Part shown: positions 10,609 to 24,539 of the stretch, in pieces | How the letters are laid out: each line of letters begins with the position of its first letter | Position numbering within the stretch: the first letter of the stretch is position 1 | From: Hawksworthiomyces lignivorus | Lineage: Eukaryota; Ascomycota; Sordariomycetes; Ophiostomatales; Ophiostomataceae | Length of the DNA: 64,000 bases | NCBI GenBank assembly: GCA_002917075.1 | Contig: NTMA01000092.1 | Coordinates: 1 to 64,000 of the forward strand | Reading direction: 5' to 3' | Position numbers and translations under genes: made by a program | The notes under the pieces: generated by a model | Told to the model about the DNA's origin: nothing | The model's database searches: none | Seen by the model: the letters and a program-made list of their open reading frames with translations, nothing else

Positions 10609-13600
10609 TGTGAAGAGGATATTCGCAAAGAGAACGGAATGCAGTAGAACAGAGTTGCTAAGTGAAAGGGAGACAGCAAAGTCAACGAGTGACTTGTGTA
10701 GTGGTCCCTCTGATGCTTCTCTCTTTGATTATGAACAACCTCCAAGTGAGAGAAGGAGATGCACATGTAGGAGAAGAAGGTTGGATGTTTCGTCTTTTAA
10801 AAGAAAAAAAGACGAGAGGAATCTCAAACACGCTAGACTTGAGACAGCTGGGGAAGCAGACAAGGAACGGGAAGTGGAACTGAAAATAGATGGGAGGCTC
10901 ATATATAATAACAAGGAACACCATAGCAGCAGAGCTGTTATAGATTTCATAGAAGGGCCATAGAAGATGCAAAACCAATGGACGGACCAATCCGATCTGG
11001 ATAAGCGGGAAGAGGGGGTCACCCAAAAAAAGAAACAGACTTCAGAAGCTTGAAACACGAAACAATCACCATCAGAGGGGGCCAGGAAACAGAGACCCAA
11101 ACAAACAGCCGGTTGAAACATCTGACAGGGGGTGTCTGCGGAGATCCAGGAAAAGAAGCACATGCTTCATCGTCTTCTTGGGTCTTCCTTTTTTTGGCAT
11201 CTCTTCCTAGGGCAAGGTTGGGCCGTCAACAGACAGTCCCCCCTCTTGCTCCTGCTCCATCGATCTTGTCTATAATAAGAATGCAACACTGGCGGCTACG
11301 TGCAGATGTCTGTCTTTCTCTGCATCACCACATTGGGCGAGACTGAAGAAGAGTGCAATACTTACCCAAAGAGGAACTGTATCCTATACACCGTACTTCC
11401 TTCAGCTGGAGAAGTAGCATACCAGACAGATTTCATGACGAGGCTGCACAGTCTCTCAGAGCAGCCATACAGTAAGAGCAGCACGCGAGGGAGAGAAAGG
11501 AAGCAATTCCGCGGCAAGAACAGAAATCGCTCACCCACCAGAGCGAGAAGAAGCAAAGAACCACACGGCACATGCAGCCATCTCAGGTCCCTTTCCCCGG
11601 GTTTTCGAGGTTGCTGTCCCCAACAGAAGAGAGTGTTGATGTCGCCCTGGTGGTCTTCCTCCTCTCTCTCGCCGTTACCCTCTCTCTTCCTCTCTACTTC
11701 CTCTTTTGTCCAAGGCCCACTCTTTTTGTTGATGGGCGCTTAATATGGAATACCTGATTGGCTGGCACCAGTCCGCCCTTCTGCAAGTCACCTATTTTCA
11801 AGCACTAAAACTGCCAGTGGTCCCAGGCTCCCCTGCCCAGCCCAGGCCAGGGCCAATCTCGTTCCCGCTCTTTATTTTTAGCACTTTGCTGCTCTTCCTC
11901 CCCGCCCGACCTGCAGCGAATCACAGTGGACGCGGCCGCTCTGGCGGGACGAACCATCCAACCACACAAACAAAACAAACACACAACCTTTTTCGACACC
12001 ACCCACGCCAAAAATAAGCTCCCCTGGTTTTGCTACCTTTTTGCACTGGTCTGTTGCTTTGCTTCTCTTCACACGTACAGATTGAAGCCGACATATGGCG
12101 GTTGGTTTTCGCTTTCTCTGTTGGGAAAGGCGAATGGCATTACAGATCTGGCCCCCTCCCCACCACCTCCGCTTTGTCGGATAAGTCTATTGTACTCGCA
12201 TGCTCGTCGTAAGTATAGACTTCTGCACGAGAGCAATATTTTACATGCATTGCTTCATGGACAGCTTGGTTAAATTACCAGTTTTGTGCATGAAATACGC
12301 CACAAATACAATAGTTTGCTAAAACTTTATGCCGTGCAAGGCAGAAGTATGTCTGCTGTTGTAGGCCTTTTGCAGGGGAACCTTGGACGAGGAAATTGCT
12401 GTGCAGTTGCTTCCATTGGGCAGCATTGAGGCCTTCCATGCACCAGTCTGACATAATCACCCTGCAATAGGTGGTCGAAGCTGTGGTCGTGTTTGCTGTG
12501 CGCGCATGGAGCACCAACCATGCTGGGTCTCCATCGGGCTAGCCTGCTGCAGGGCCCTGGCACCCAATCGTACATTTCTCTGGACAATCATGCAGGTGAC
12601 GAAATCGAAGAGCGCTTACAACGGAAGAGACAGACCGGCAGACTTCAAGGGCCAAGAAATAAAAGAGAGCGCATTACATAACCTGCCTGGATCTTCGCAT
12701 CTAATTTTTAAAATAGTAACGGAAGTGGCAGCAACCGTAGAGAGTCTGTTGGGTGCGGGAGATCAGCGTGCTGGGCTTCTCTTCTCAATTGGGAGAGATT
12801 TCAGGAGGCTCCTAATTTCCTCAGAAAATATCAAAAGAGCAAACCCAGGTGACGGGAGATGTCCATCCCTGTGTTAAAAATAAATGAAACGACGATGCGC
12901 CGCTTTCCTTGTGGCTATTTCTGTTCAACTACCCAGCTCTGCGAGCTGGGGTTGACCGCCTCGAATAGCAACATGAGAGACTAAGCGAGAATACCGGAAT
13001 AGACACTGCTCTTCGGCTTCATCTTCTTTTGATAGATGACCGGCCTTTCAAGAGGTGCTCATATCCGCCGTTGCCAAAATTGGAGGATATATGGCCCCTG
13101 AATCATTCTTGTTACTTCGCTGTGCAAATCAGAAAGACATCACAAAAATAGAAATTGTGCCAGAACATGGCGGTGATGTATTCAGCTCGCAGAAGCCAAA
13201 TCAGATCTCAGGGATAGGTGCGTTCCTGGTTCCAAGAAGTCATCTTTTTTAGAGCAGAATGAAAAAAAGCGAGATGAGAGAGGGTCTGAGAAAGTATTAT
13301 GATTGTAGCCTGCTGCCGAGACGCCGCCGCTTTCCCAATGATGTAAAAAAAAGTTAACAAAAAAAAACTCTTATGGAGGCAACCTGTGAAAAATGTATAG
13401 GCCCTGTGCCAGAACGTCTCGCCCAGCTTGTCCATTCCTAGTCCAGCAGAGAACGCTCCGTTTTCTTCCCGAGGTGGCCTGGCCGTGTCTTCTCGACTGT
13501 CTATCTCGAAACCTGTTTGTCTCGAAGCGCGATCATGTGATTCATTGCAATCTTGTCCATCTCCTCCCTCGCGCCCTGTTTCTCATCCTTTGCTCACCTT

Positions 13601-13956
13601 AGCCTTTCGTCGTGTCTCTCTTTTTTGTTCGCCTCAAACTCCTAGTCAAAATCGCAAAATATGGAAAATGGGGAAAAGTAGCGAGAAGAAAAAGAACAAG
13701 AAAAAGTTGATCAGACGCCCTCCCCCCCCCCCCCCCCAAAAAGCCACCGTAGTACCTGTGCTCTATCGTCGTGAGTAAAGTAGAATCAATGGCATGCGTC
13801 TTAATAGGATACAAAAAGAAATTTTACATAAATAAAGTGGCCGTAGCTCAGAATGCGAGAGTGTCGCATTAAAAAGCCGGTCATTGGAAAGTAGTCATCG
13901 CGTCATGAGACATTCGTCTTTGGTCGTGCTCGGCTCGTCGCCACTGTCAAAAACGT
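10609..13956. other. Intergenic region without a supported gene
   Basis: 3.3 kb between the DUF7582-like start (-) and the deubiquitinase stop (-). It contains many short open frames on both strands but none with family similarity, long codon structure or splice-consistent extension. Composition is mixed, with AG-rich and CT-rich patches and a 16-C run (13722-13737). The part next to 10608 probably carries the DUF7582-like promoter and leader. Confidence 0.5.
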
Positions 13957-16900
13957 TTATGGCATGTCAACATCGTTTAGCTCGCCGGCTGTCTGCATGC
14001 TCACGTCGCCAAGGCTGTCCACTGGTTCGGATGAGCAGCGCGAGCTGTTCCAGTCTGGGTCGTCAAAACCTCACTTGGTCAGCTTTATATCTATGTGGCT
14101 GCGTGCGGCAAGGCACATGTGGGAGTCACATTCATACCGGATCCATCCTCTTCAATATCCTCCACGACCAGCCTTTTGACCAACTGCGGTATCGCTTCAT
14201 GAATATTAGCCTCTCGCACTTTCGTTGTGCAGTGCAATACACTGCTCTAGAAAAGGAGGGAACATACTGGAATTGAGTCGCTCAAATTCGGCAGACAGCG
14301 CATCTCTTCCCTCCTCGTTGGACGAGTAGTACGGTTTGCATTCTTCGACCACGCGCTGGAAAGCAGCAACAATGCTGCTGCTGACATGCATATTGCGCTG
14401 AATGATGTAGAACTGGATGTACCGAAGACACTCGACGCCCACCCGCTTGGCCGCCGCTTCCAGGGCAGTCGCCCGTTCAGGGCCGCCCTCGCTCTCGTCG
14501 AACTGCGGCAGCGTCCCAAAGTGGAAGAGGTGGTCCCGCAAGAAGATTTCTACGTCGTTGCTCACGGACGTGTCATAGTATCCCAGTAGGCCAGGAACCC
14601 ATAGAGGCAGGAATCGCAGGCCCTGCAGCAGCGCCATGAGCGAGAATTGGCCTGTCACAGCCGTTGAGCCGTAAAATATGTCGCGCATGGTCTCGAAATA
14701 GGCCCGGCCTTCAGAGTTGGCGAGGCCGCGACACTGTTCAGAGATGTGCTTTATCATCTGGAACGACAATTCAGGAGACTTTGCGGTGCGCAAGAAGACT
14801 ACTGCAACGCGCAAGAACGGCTCCTGGTAGTTAGCGGAGGAGCTCGACGAGATGTTTGCCTTGAGCGTCGTGAAGACCTTGGCCTCCATTGCCGGGTGCG
14901 TCACCATGAGACGAGCAATAATCGAGTCGGTGGCAATGACATTCTGATTGATCCCAATCAGCTTGTCGACGAATACGTTCCCAAAGTCGCGGACCCAGTC
15001 CCGTCCAAGCAAGATGAACTCTGTTCGAGACATGGGCAAGTCCCCGTCTGTGCTCTGCACTGCGAGAGAATACCGGGCCACATTGTCTTCTACAAACATC
15101 CCCTCTATCGGCCGCAGCGTAGGTCGGTCTGGGTACATTCCCGTCAGCATGTCATCGATCAGGGCAATTACATTCTCATATGACGGCGGGCGATTAGGTA
15201 GACGGCGCTGTACCGCAGCGAGCATGCGGTTGAACTGTGGTTCCATGGCGATGCTGCTGTCGGCAGAGATGGTTAAGATCGCACGACGAAAGCCGTCGAG
15301 ATCCAAGAAGATGCCCAGCTCCTCCCGGCCCAGATTCACAAACGCAAGCATAAAGCCAAAAGCCTCAGGCCACGACCGCAATATGAGATGGAAGTGGTCC
15401 CAGAGAACCCGCATCATGTATGCGGCACTGTGTATGATTGTTGAACTGCGGTCGAGATCCATTTGATCAATCGAGTTGCGGGTGCCACTATCTTCGTTGC
15501 CCACATCGGTCCCATTGGTTGAGACACCATACTGCTCGGGGTATGCTTTCTTGATGCTCTGAAGAGCCTGGATCAGCATAGCACCTATTTCCACGCGGAC
15601 CTCTGATTCGGGGCACCGCTGAATCATCTGCCGTACGACGTCCGGACGGTCGTCGAAATAGTCGAACACTGCTAAATAGCACTGGGGGCACTTGTTGCAC
15701 ATGGCTAGGAGACTGCCATGGAGCGTCCGGAAATCTGATAGCTCCCTAGTACGTGAAGCTACCTGATCAAGGTGACTGATTGCCATTTGTATCGCCAGAT
15801 TCTCCAGCTTGTGGGTCTTTGAGCACTCTCCTCCAGAGTTGACAAGTTCAACTTGGCCGAGCATCTTGCTAACGAAAGGAAGGTGCTGGGGATCAAACAG
15901 GGCATGGCGCCGGACGAGAGACGTGTTCTCATTTCGGATGTGATCTGCAAGCGCCCTTGGTATATCGGCCCGCACAGGGCTAGATATTTTAGCCTGGACC
16001 AACGCATCCTGCTCTTCTACAAGCGATGACGACCGTTGGTAGAACAGCATGTAGGCGCTGAACGACTTGTCCACGGTCAGGCTGTTGCTTCCCTCGCTGC
16101 TGTAGTTGTTGCTTGATCGATAGTCCGAACCTCCAAAACAGAGAGCTTCCAATTGAGACGGATCCCAGGCGCTAACCATGTCATCATTGAACTCAACCCA
16201 GCTCTCTTGTGCCTTGGACGATGGACGCTCGCGAATATAAGAATAATAGTGGCCAGACTCAGCTGTTCCTGAGTGGACCAGCACGCCAACTAGCTCAAAA
16301 ATATCCTCGGATTGTTCTTCGGATGGATTGCTCAGCTGGTCGATCGTGTAGGGGCGCATGTCGATCCTGTGTGGAAACGAGAAGTAATCATTTATTTTGC
16401 TCCGCTGTAGGGTGCGCAGGTTAAAGTCAAACCGCTTCAGGTGGAAAATTAGGTGGTCTGGTATGTCTTTCAAGCATGCCCTGTGCATTTTGTTAGATTG
16501 GTGACACTGAAAAAAATGATACTACTTCCATAGACCAGAGAAGAGGAAGGGCGAACCTTTTGACAGCATCAACATGGCGGTCACACGTCGAGCACTTGTA
16601 CTTATTGTCTTTACCCCAGTTAGAATATATCCGAAGAACCGTGTTCATAATGGAGAATACATACCACCCTCCATGATCTCTCCGTCAACATAGGCCTGTA
16701 AACTTTCCTGGAGAGTTTCTTTGCCTTTGATGTCGCACTGGATAGCCGAAAAGGGCTCCAGTCGCTCGGAGACGTGTTCGCATTCCTTGGACCGGACCTG
16801 TTGTACAAGCTGGCCTCCATAGAAGGTGCGGAACTCCCTCTTCTCGTCAGCTGACAAGAGCTGGCCTTCCCAGCGATCAAAGAGGAGATTATAGAACTCA

Positions 16901-19900
16901 TCTACATCCATTTGATTGTGGATGTCGATGGGAGCATCATCGTATGTCTTGACGCTGGCAACGCATTGTTGCGTATCTAAATAGCGCCGAATGCTATCTT
17001 GCAGGAAACCAAATAATACTCGGGTCTGGAAGAGGAGATTCTGAGAGTCCGCTTCGTCTCGGATTTCAACGTTCATCATAAATCTCCGGAATTCCACGTT
17101 CATAAAGAGCTGGGTAAATAGCGAGTTAAAGTAGCACGTGTTTGATAAATTCCTTAGGCCAACGTAACCGCTTGGTGCACGAAGGGCTTTGGTTCGATCA
17201 AATAGTTGCGGAAGCTCGTAGTGGTAGGGATCGTCATCGTCCGATTTTTCACAGGGTACGAGCTGGTCGAGATTCCGTATCATACTTGGCAGTTGGTTCG
17301 TGTCATCGTTTACAAGCTCAAATATAATGCTCATCAGGAGGGCCCTTGTCTGAGAATGGATAATGATTCGAGGATATGGTTCTAAGGCCGGGTCGTAGAT
17401 TTCTACCTCTTCGTCATTGACACCTTGCCAAGGTGGAAAGAGGTGCTTCCAAAAAAGTTTATTGGCAAAGTCCCTGCACGGAAAGGTGCGTGAGTAATTA
17501 TAGAAAAGCAGCTAGTAGAAGATAGGCGGAGGAGCTCAGGGTCAGCGAAGAAGAGAGACACTTACGCAGGAAGCATAATTTTTAGTTCAAGGTTCTGCGA
17601 GGCCCGGTAAACAGAGTCAAACATCCGCAGCAGCCCAAATACAGCGTAGTCTGCGCACTCCGTTTGAGTGATGTCCTACAAAACAAAGGTTGTCAGAAGT
17701 CGGAGTTTCCACTAGCAATATTGATCATCATATCGAGAACATACCTCTGAAGTGGTGTACGATAATAGTAAATTGCTCGTCTGGACGAGCAATTCGGGTA
17801 TGTCCAAAGTTGAAGGTTTGGTTTCGAGCATTTTTACCATAACGCTGTCCGCCAAATTAAAGATGGCTTCGCATTTTGTGGGCTCATAGATTGCCTTGGG
17901 AATAATGCCCAAGATGATGGGCCAGAAAAATTGACGAAACTCTGAAGCCTCCACAGCAGACTGACCACGCCCAAGCACGACCTTATCGCCAATCTGAGTT
18001 TCCGCAAGCTGGCGGAGAGCCAAACGGTCATCATTCAGAAGCAGACGCTCGATCAACAAAGCGGAAATTTTATGTTCCTTAAATGCAGTCCAGAAATCAC
18101 GACTCACGGCACACGACTCCATCATAGCGCCGAACGTAAGCACGACAAGGCGAGTACCTGCTTCAGTAGGGTCTTCATCGATCGCCATAGACAGTACTTC
18201 CATCAACCGCTCCAGGAGTGCGGCATCAAAGTTTTCGCGGCACAAGCTAGCCTGTGGCGTGACTTTCAAGATCAAATCGAGTAGCTGGATTAGCTTGGCA
18301 CAAAGATCTATTTGCAATTCGATGCTGGTCGACACATTTATAACCTGCGGGTCACAGATAGCGGCAACAATCAACTTTGTTACAGTTGCAAGTGCTTCTG
18401 TGTATGCCTGCAGAGAGCCTGTCGCGATTTCCTCCGCCGCAAGAGGGACCTCATCGTTTCCGTCTAAAACTTGATCTACGTCTTCCAGAGCGGGCAGCGC
18501 TGGAGCCGGCCCCGCTATGTCGGCACCGTTCGTTGCCCCATTGGATCCAGCCGCCTTTGCTAGTCGATGACGGCTCGTAAGATATTCTTGCAGGGCGTGT
18601 AGAGCATAGAGAGATTTATATGGCTGGCCAATGCTGAAGATGTCCTTATATGTCAAGTTCTCCTTATCGAAAAGCTTGAAAAAATGTTCATCGACAGGGA
18701 GCTGAGACAAAAACTCATAGATCTCCCGCGACAACTTTTGTCCCATGCTCATGTATTCCCATAGTTCGTCGAAGTGGTCTAGAATCTCAGCCTCCACAGC
18801 TGACACACCAGGACGTGTCTGCGCAGACGACGTCTCTGGATCGACGTCACGCTTAACCAAGATGAGACCATTTTGGATCCTCAGTTCTTCGAGTGACCTG
18901 CAGATATCGCTTTCTTGAGGAACAAATGCCTGGCCACGGTAGTAGATCCTGTAATTATCAAAGCCAGTAACCTCTTTGAGGCTTGCAAGCAGAGACGCCG
19001 CCGTATTACGTCGTCCAATGTTCAGTGGCATAACTTCTGTCTGGCTATCGCCATCAAATGATTGGTATTTAAGCTCCGCTGATTCACCCTCAACATCATT
19101 TGCGCGATCCAGTATGAACGAGCGCAGGTCAGGAGTGGAGAATTGTGCGCTATTGCGGTAGAGTTGATGAAACTCTTGAAGAACTTGGAGGGAGCGAATG
19201 AAGAGAAGCTCCTGGTCGCGGATCGGAGCCTCGGAGTCACCCACAGTGGCTGGTTCGTCAACTTTGTTCTCCAGCTTCGAAGCTGAAGCGGTCTTGCTAT
19301 GGATGCTCAATTTACTAGCCGCAGATGAGAGCTGCTGCAAGCACTGGCCGACCAAAGCCAAGTGGACTTTACGTGCTCTGTACGTAGGAAAAGCCTTGAT
19401 CGATTGACTATCGACGTAGACATCCCTAACGAGAAATGTGATAGCCTGACGTTCAATCGTGTCAGGCGGTGCGGTTAAGACAACGCGCCACAGCTGTTCG
19501 AGGGCAACCCGGTCGACCGTAGCCTCCTGCCCCGACACCGGTTTACCATTATTTCTGTCCTCTACGTCCAAGAGAACACAAGTAACGTCATTCAAAAGGG
19601 GCGTCAGGCGTTCGCGGAGGAATTCGAGAAGACCCTCGCAGAAGCAGTCTGGGGGCAGGTGAGGTAAGAAGTCGCTAAGACACATGGTCAAGAAAGAATT
19701 ATTCTCGTGGCGAGTTCGTTTGGCACAGGCGATCAAGATTTTCCACGACGCGTTGCGATCTTCTTTGCAGGCGGACCCTGGACCAGCCATCATATTCCAA
19801 AGACGAGAGCTGATCTCGGAAGTCAGGGTGTACGGGTGAGCAACAAGAATTTGGAATATCATATCACGGCGTGGGCCGTTGGTTGTCCCGCTAAGCACAG

Positions 19901-22570
19901 CAGAATAAGTAAGATTTCGGCTCGCGCTGATAGCATCCTCCAGCTCGTCGACGACTAGCTGTGTAAGATTGTGTTCAGTAGCCAGAACAGACAAATCACG
20001 GCCGCCATAGTGACGGTTTATTATATTAATAGCGCACAAGCTGCCCAGGGCGGTTGTCGACTTCTCCCTGAGATCAGAGAGACAGCTACGGTAAAGGCTC
20101 TGGCGCTGGTCGGTCTCGATGCCAACATTTCTTAACAGATCTGCCAGCTTCTCAATGGCGAAGCTCTGCACATCTGGATGGGCTATTGGCGTCTTCACAC
20201 CAGGCACAGATGATTCACGGAGGAGCCGCAAGCAGACATCAAAAGGAATGGTATCTAGGAGCAGGTGCTCCTGTGGGCCTTTGTTGCAGATGTGGTGAAA
20301 TATTGCGTCGCAAAACTCGCGCATAGGCGGCGTGAAGGCCGCAATCGGCACCACTAAAAACTTCCGGCAAAGATAGAGAGCCACGTCGTACGAGAACAGA
20401 TTCACGATACGGCACGCAGTGCGTATGAGCGCCTCGGAAATGCGCGGGTCCTGCGTCTCCGTGACTGTCTGCCAAAAGAGATCGGTGTGTGCATTTGTGT
20501 ACGTCCGAGTCACGGCTAGAAAACCGATGATGTTCCCACTCTCGGCTATGATCTCAGGATGGCAGGTAGGTCCAAGCAAATACGAGACCACCCCGGTGGA
20601 GACGAGAAAATCAGACACGAACTGCAGGACAGGGCCCTCTCGAAGCGGTTCTGGAGCCTGCTCTCCGTACCGTCTCCAACAAGCGACAAGCTCTTGGCAC
20701 AGGCTCGTCACAGCCATAACGCGCAGCTGCATCTGGCTGCACTTGATGAGACGGCAAAACATGCTGAAACGCCATTCCATGGCGAATGCATCGGCCACGC
20801 ATGCAGCAGGGATGTCCGGGTGTGCTTCCTGGAAAATTGATACCACACTGGCAGCTTCTGGGTGGTCGACCTTTAAACTGAGAAAAATGAGATCACCGAG
20901 GGCCGCAATCAGGTGACTCGCATTTTCGTAGCTGAGGCTCGTAATGTGGTTCTCGACGGCTGTAGAGAGAGCGGCAGATGTATTCATAAACATTGTGTGG
21001 CCCAAAGCGATACGGCTCTTTAAGGCGTTTACGATCGGCGGACGAAGGCCAAGGCCGGCGAGTTTTCGGTATGATTCGCGGGTGAGGGAGGCAGCCATGA
21101 CGCATATATGGGAAAAATTATCAATGATCTTGGGCACACCTGGCATCAAGGCGATCTGGGACTGCAGCAGCCTGTCGAGCATCAGAAGTGTGCCACATGG
21201 CGCTACCCGGTGAAAAGACAGAAAATGGTCCAGAATCTCCGAGATCTCGTCGCGCTCAACAACTCCTAGAATGCGGTCCTGGTCCTCGGCCTTTTGAAGC
21301 GGTTCCCTCCTCGTTATGCTAGCCAAAGCGACGAGGTAATTTGAAGAGATAAATTCGCGTGGCTGCACCGCATCAGCAGACCCGAGGCGCTGCACCAGGG
21401 TGTTGTCAAATTCAACAAAATAGGCTGTCAGCCGAGCAAATGCATCGCAAAAGTCGAGAAGCTTCTCTTGCATAGCACGGTCATTCGTTCCGAAATTCGG
21501 GGAGCGGAGACTCGGCACGCCCCAGATCAGGTCAGGAAGAGCAATCCAGAGAGCGCGATACTGCTGGTGAGATTCATAAACGGTCTCAAAAGGCGAGCTT
21601 TTTGCAAACAGCAAATAGCTGTCAATCCAGTCACGCAGGTGCTGAGGCACATGGATATCTAAAGAAACTATATCAGTGGAATCCAATGAATAGGGATGAG
21701 ACAGCAGCACAAGCAGAAAAACGCACCTGCCGCTATATAGTTCAGCAGCTTAGCCATGATTTCAGAAGGGGTCTCAACCGAGCTCTGGTAAGGAAAACTG
21801 GTGGTTGGGTCGGGCAAAATGGCGGCTTGGATGGCTTCCTCGTCTGCCGATATGAGAGTAACCTGAGGCTGATTTGGCTCGAAACTGGCTTCCTCGTCCT
21901 CTGGCTGCATATCCACGAGCTCCACAGGCGGACTCGAGTTGTCGGGTTGGGATATAGGAGATGACTCTAGATTTTCGGCGCCGACAACATCTCTATCGTC
22001 TTTGGCGGCAGCGGCGTCTGACGGCGACAGCATTGTATGAACATCTGAGGGCTCGATACTGGCTTTGACATCGTTCTGGTTCAGGGGACGACCAGGCAGT
22101 GCAGGCGTCGGGCTCGGTGACAGAGCAGAGGACCCTGATGGTGATGAAGGAATGGTTTCGAGGGTGCGGCGTGCTGAATTCCGCAGACTAAGCGTCACAT
22201 GAGCAGGGGTCGCGGTGGGGACGTGGTCGTCACTTTGCAAAGCTGCTGTGCTGGTATTTTCGGGTGTGCGGGGGGTAGATGTTCTACTCGTGTCGATATT
22301 CATGGTTGGGTCAACCTGTGCTGTGGAGGATGCGCTCGTGATGGCGGCGGATGTGGAGGGAGATTCCGAGGTAGCTTCAGCAGCCTGCGCGGCGGAAGAC
22401 GATTCCGCTTCGGCGGAACGGCTCCGGGAGTCGGCGTTCAAAGAGGTTCGACGTCGTTTCCGCGAGCTTTCATCACCGTCCTCGAAGGGATTCGGCCGGA
22501 TCGTAGAGGGCTCAGAGGAGACAGCGCGTTCTCTCGACTCGGTCTCGGGGGGCCCCGATTCTCGGTCCAT
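13957..22570 (-). CDS. Giant USP9X-like ubiquitin carboxyl-terminal hydrolase
   Basis: Cysteine deubiquitinase. Eight exons: 21727-22570, 17745-21658, 17566-17675, 16665-17473, 16557-16608, 14268-16480, 14138-14218 and 13957-14069, giving about 2,711 residues. The UCH/USP domain spans about 1727-2040. The Cys box GLRNLSNTCYFNS puts the nucleophile at about C1736, and the His box ESGHYYSYIRE at about H1987, followed by WVEFNDD. A zinc-finger half (CSTC) lies on the 52-nt exon 5. The long N-terminal part looks like helical repeats, and the C-terminal part corresponds to the DUF3517-type region seen after this domain in fungi. The final two exons are inferred: the frame of exon 6 otherwise stops at 14206, but removing 49- and 68-bp introns restores an acidic tail ending in DVDMP. 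The N-terminus is Ser/Pro/Thr-rich. An alternative ATG at 22591 adds seven residues. Catalytic residues are intact, so it is probably active; substrates are unknown. Confidence 0.88.
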
Positions 22571-22774
22571 CGGGCTGCTGGGAAAGCACATAAGATGGAA
22601 GGAGAAATATTCGTCGGGCGTGGCAAGCCCGTAGGGGCTGACCAGAAAGCTTCAGACTCTCGGGGGCTTCTGAGTGGCTCTTCAGCTGTTAGCAGGGAAA
22701 AAAAAAGTTAGGAAACCCTTGTTAACAAAAATTGTCTATGAGACGGGGCAATGCAACCGCTTTGCAACACGCTT

Positions 22775-22814
22775 GCGCACTTGCACACCTGCACACTTGC
22801 ACACTAGCACACCT
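22775..22814 (+). repeat. 8-bp tandem repeat (TGCACACT-like, about five copies)
   Basis: Imperfect head-to-tail copies of TGCACACT/TGCACACC lie about 200 bp upstream of the deubiquitinase start. No function is evident. Confidence 0.7.
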
Positions 22815-24539
22815 AGAAAAAGGCGATGTGGTGTATCTGGTGCGCACTCTTTGTTGTTCTCTATGTGAAATATTCTTTCTGCATCAATCATATGTCTCAC
22901 ATTCTCGCTTTTATGTGTGTATGTGCGTGTTTGTCACGACTTCCCCTCTGTCTCTCTCTCTCTCGCTCTCTCAGCACGGATATAGCGGAAGAGTGATTCA
23001 AGACATAGGTGCAGTGCTCGTTGAAGAAAACAGTTCGGAGCAAATCGACAACACCGAGAAAATATGGCGATGGAGGCGAAGCTGCTGCAGCGAGGCAGAC
23101 ACGGCAAGGCTAGCACCAACGCTAGGAGGGGTAAGAAACGGCCAGAGAAGAGAAGCACAAGCAGGGATGGAGGCGAAAACGAAGCGAGGAGAAAAGGAAT
23201 AGCCAAGGAAGTCCTAAATAGCAATAGGAGGAGGCGAGCTGACGAAGAGAAAATCTGTAAGATGCGTTCTGGAAGCTGGTTTGATGACTGGCAAGCAGGG
23301 CAAAGGCAAGGCAACAGAGCTTCTGGAAGATATGATGGTTGCAAAAGAGCTTAGTGCGAAAAGTAACGCGGTAGAGAAGCGTGGGATAGGGTAAAGAAAA
23401 GCCACACACAAGAGGCGGCCACAGGGAATACGACAGGCAGAGGGACGGCACCAAGAAAGTGTTGTATTGGGTGGTACGTATGCGAATGCGGGGCAGTTTT
23501 TGCTGATAAGTTCATTCATTTTGTAGTGACCCCCCACTTGCGTAGAAATTGTATGGCCACTGATGTACCTTATCCGGCAAGAGAAAGTGCAAAAGAGCAA
23601 CCACAACACGGGAAGGTGGGGAAGCTATAAACAGAAGGGAACACTGGACACTACTCTGTACGCGAGTACCTGCCCTGGGTGGCACTTGCCTAGAATTTCT
23701 ATTTCGATCAACGGGCACGGGATGAAACCAAAGCGCTGCGGATGCAAACAACAAGGGCGCCGCGCCACAGGGCGTGATGGACAAAGCAAAGCAAATAACA
23801 CAGAAAAAATTAAATACGGAAGAGAGAGCCAAAGAGAAACAAATAGAGAACCGCAACAGAGATTATAGAAAGAGAGAGAGGAGAACCAAGGGGCTACACT
23901 ATAGCTTTGGGGCATAGACAGCGCAAGAGAGTAGCAAGACGCAAGAGAAAAAGAAGGAGTTGGGGAAGCGGGACAGAGCCGGGAAGCAGGGGGGGGGAGG
24001 AGATAGCTTACCAACTACTTCCAAGGTACGGGCGAGGCTGATGTCAAGCGAGGATCATTGCGCCTGGTTTTGTCGTCACTGCTGTAGAAGAAGAGGCAAA
24101 TGAAAGCCGGGTGCCATCATGCAGATAGCAAATAAAAGAACAAAAAAAAAACAAGACAAAAAAAGGCGTGCTTGTTAACTTGCACCACCAAAAAGCAAGT
24201 TCAACGGCAGGGAAGCAGGGACTTGTAATTGGCAGAAGCATGACCAGGCTCACAGGTCGCAGATTGAACACACTGTGTCCCTTTTGTTTAGGGGACTGCA
24301 TCCGTCCATATTCGTGCAATCCGAGTGGCAGATTGTACTGGGAACGGCAAACAGCAGCGACACCATCTAACCTCCAAAACGCGCAGCTGTGGGGACGTTA
24401 GACAGGTGCAAAGAATTGTCCGCCAAATTTGCAGGGGCTGCTTGTGCTCTGAATAGCGTCCGCCTGTCTAGTCTCTTTTCTTCACCATCGTCAGTCTCCC
24501 TCTGCATATATGAGCTTAGTGGGTGGTTCTAGCACGATT

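Noticed and set aside
10700..12900. Short open frames upstream of the DUF7582-like gene
   Set aside because: No conserved motifs, and frames on opposite strands overlap. Composition fits promoter or UTR sequence.
13839..13905. tRNA-like sequence (box-A-like TAGCTCAGAATG)
   Set aside because: No B box at the right distance and no cloverleaf with a paired acceptor stem that I could draw.
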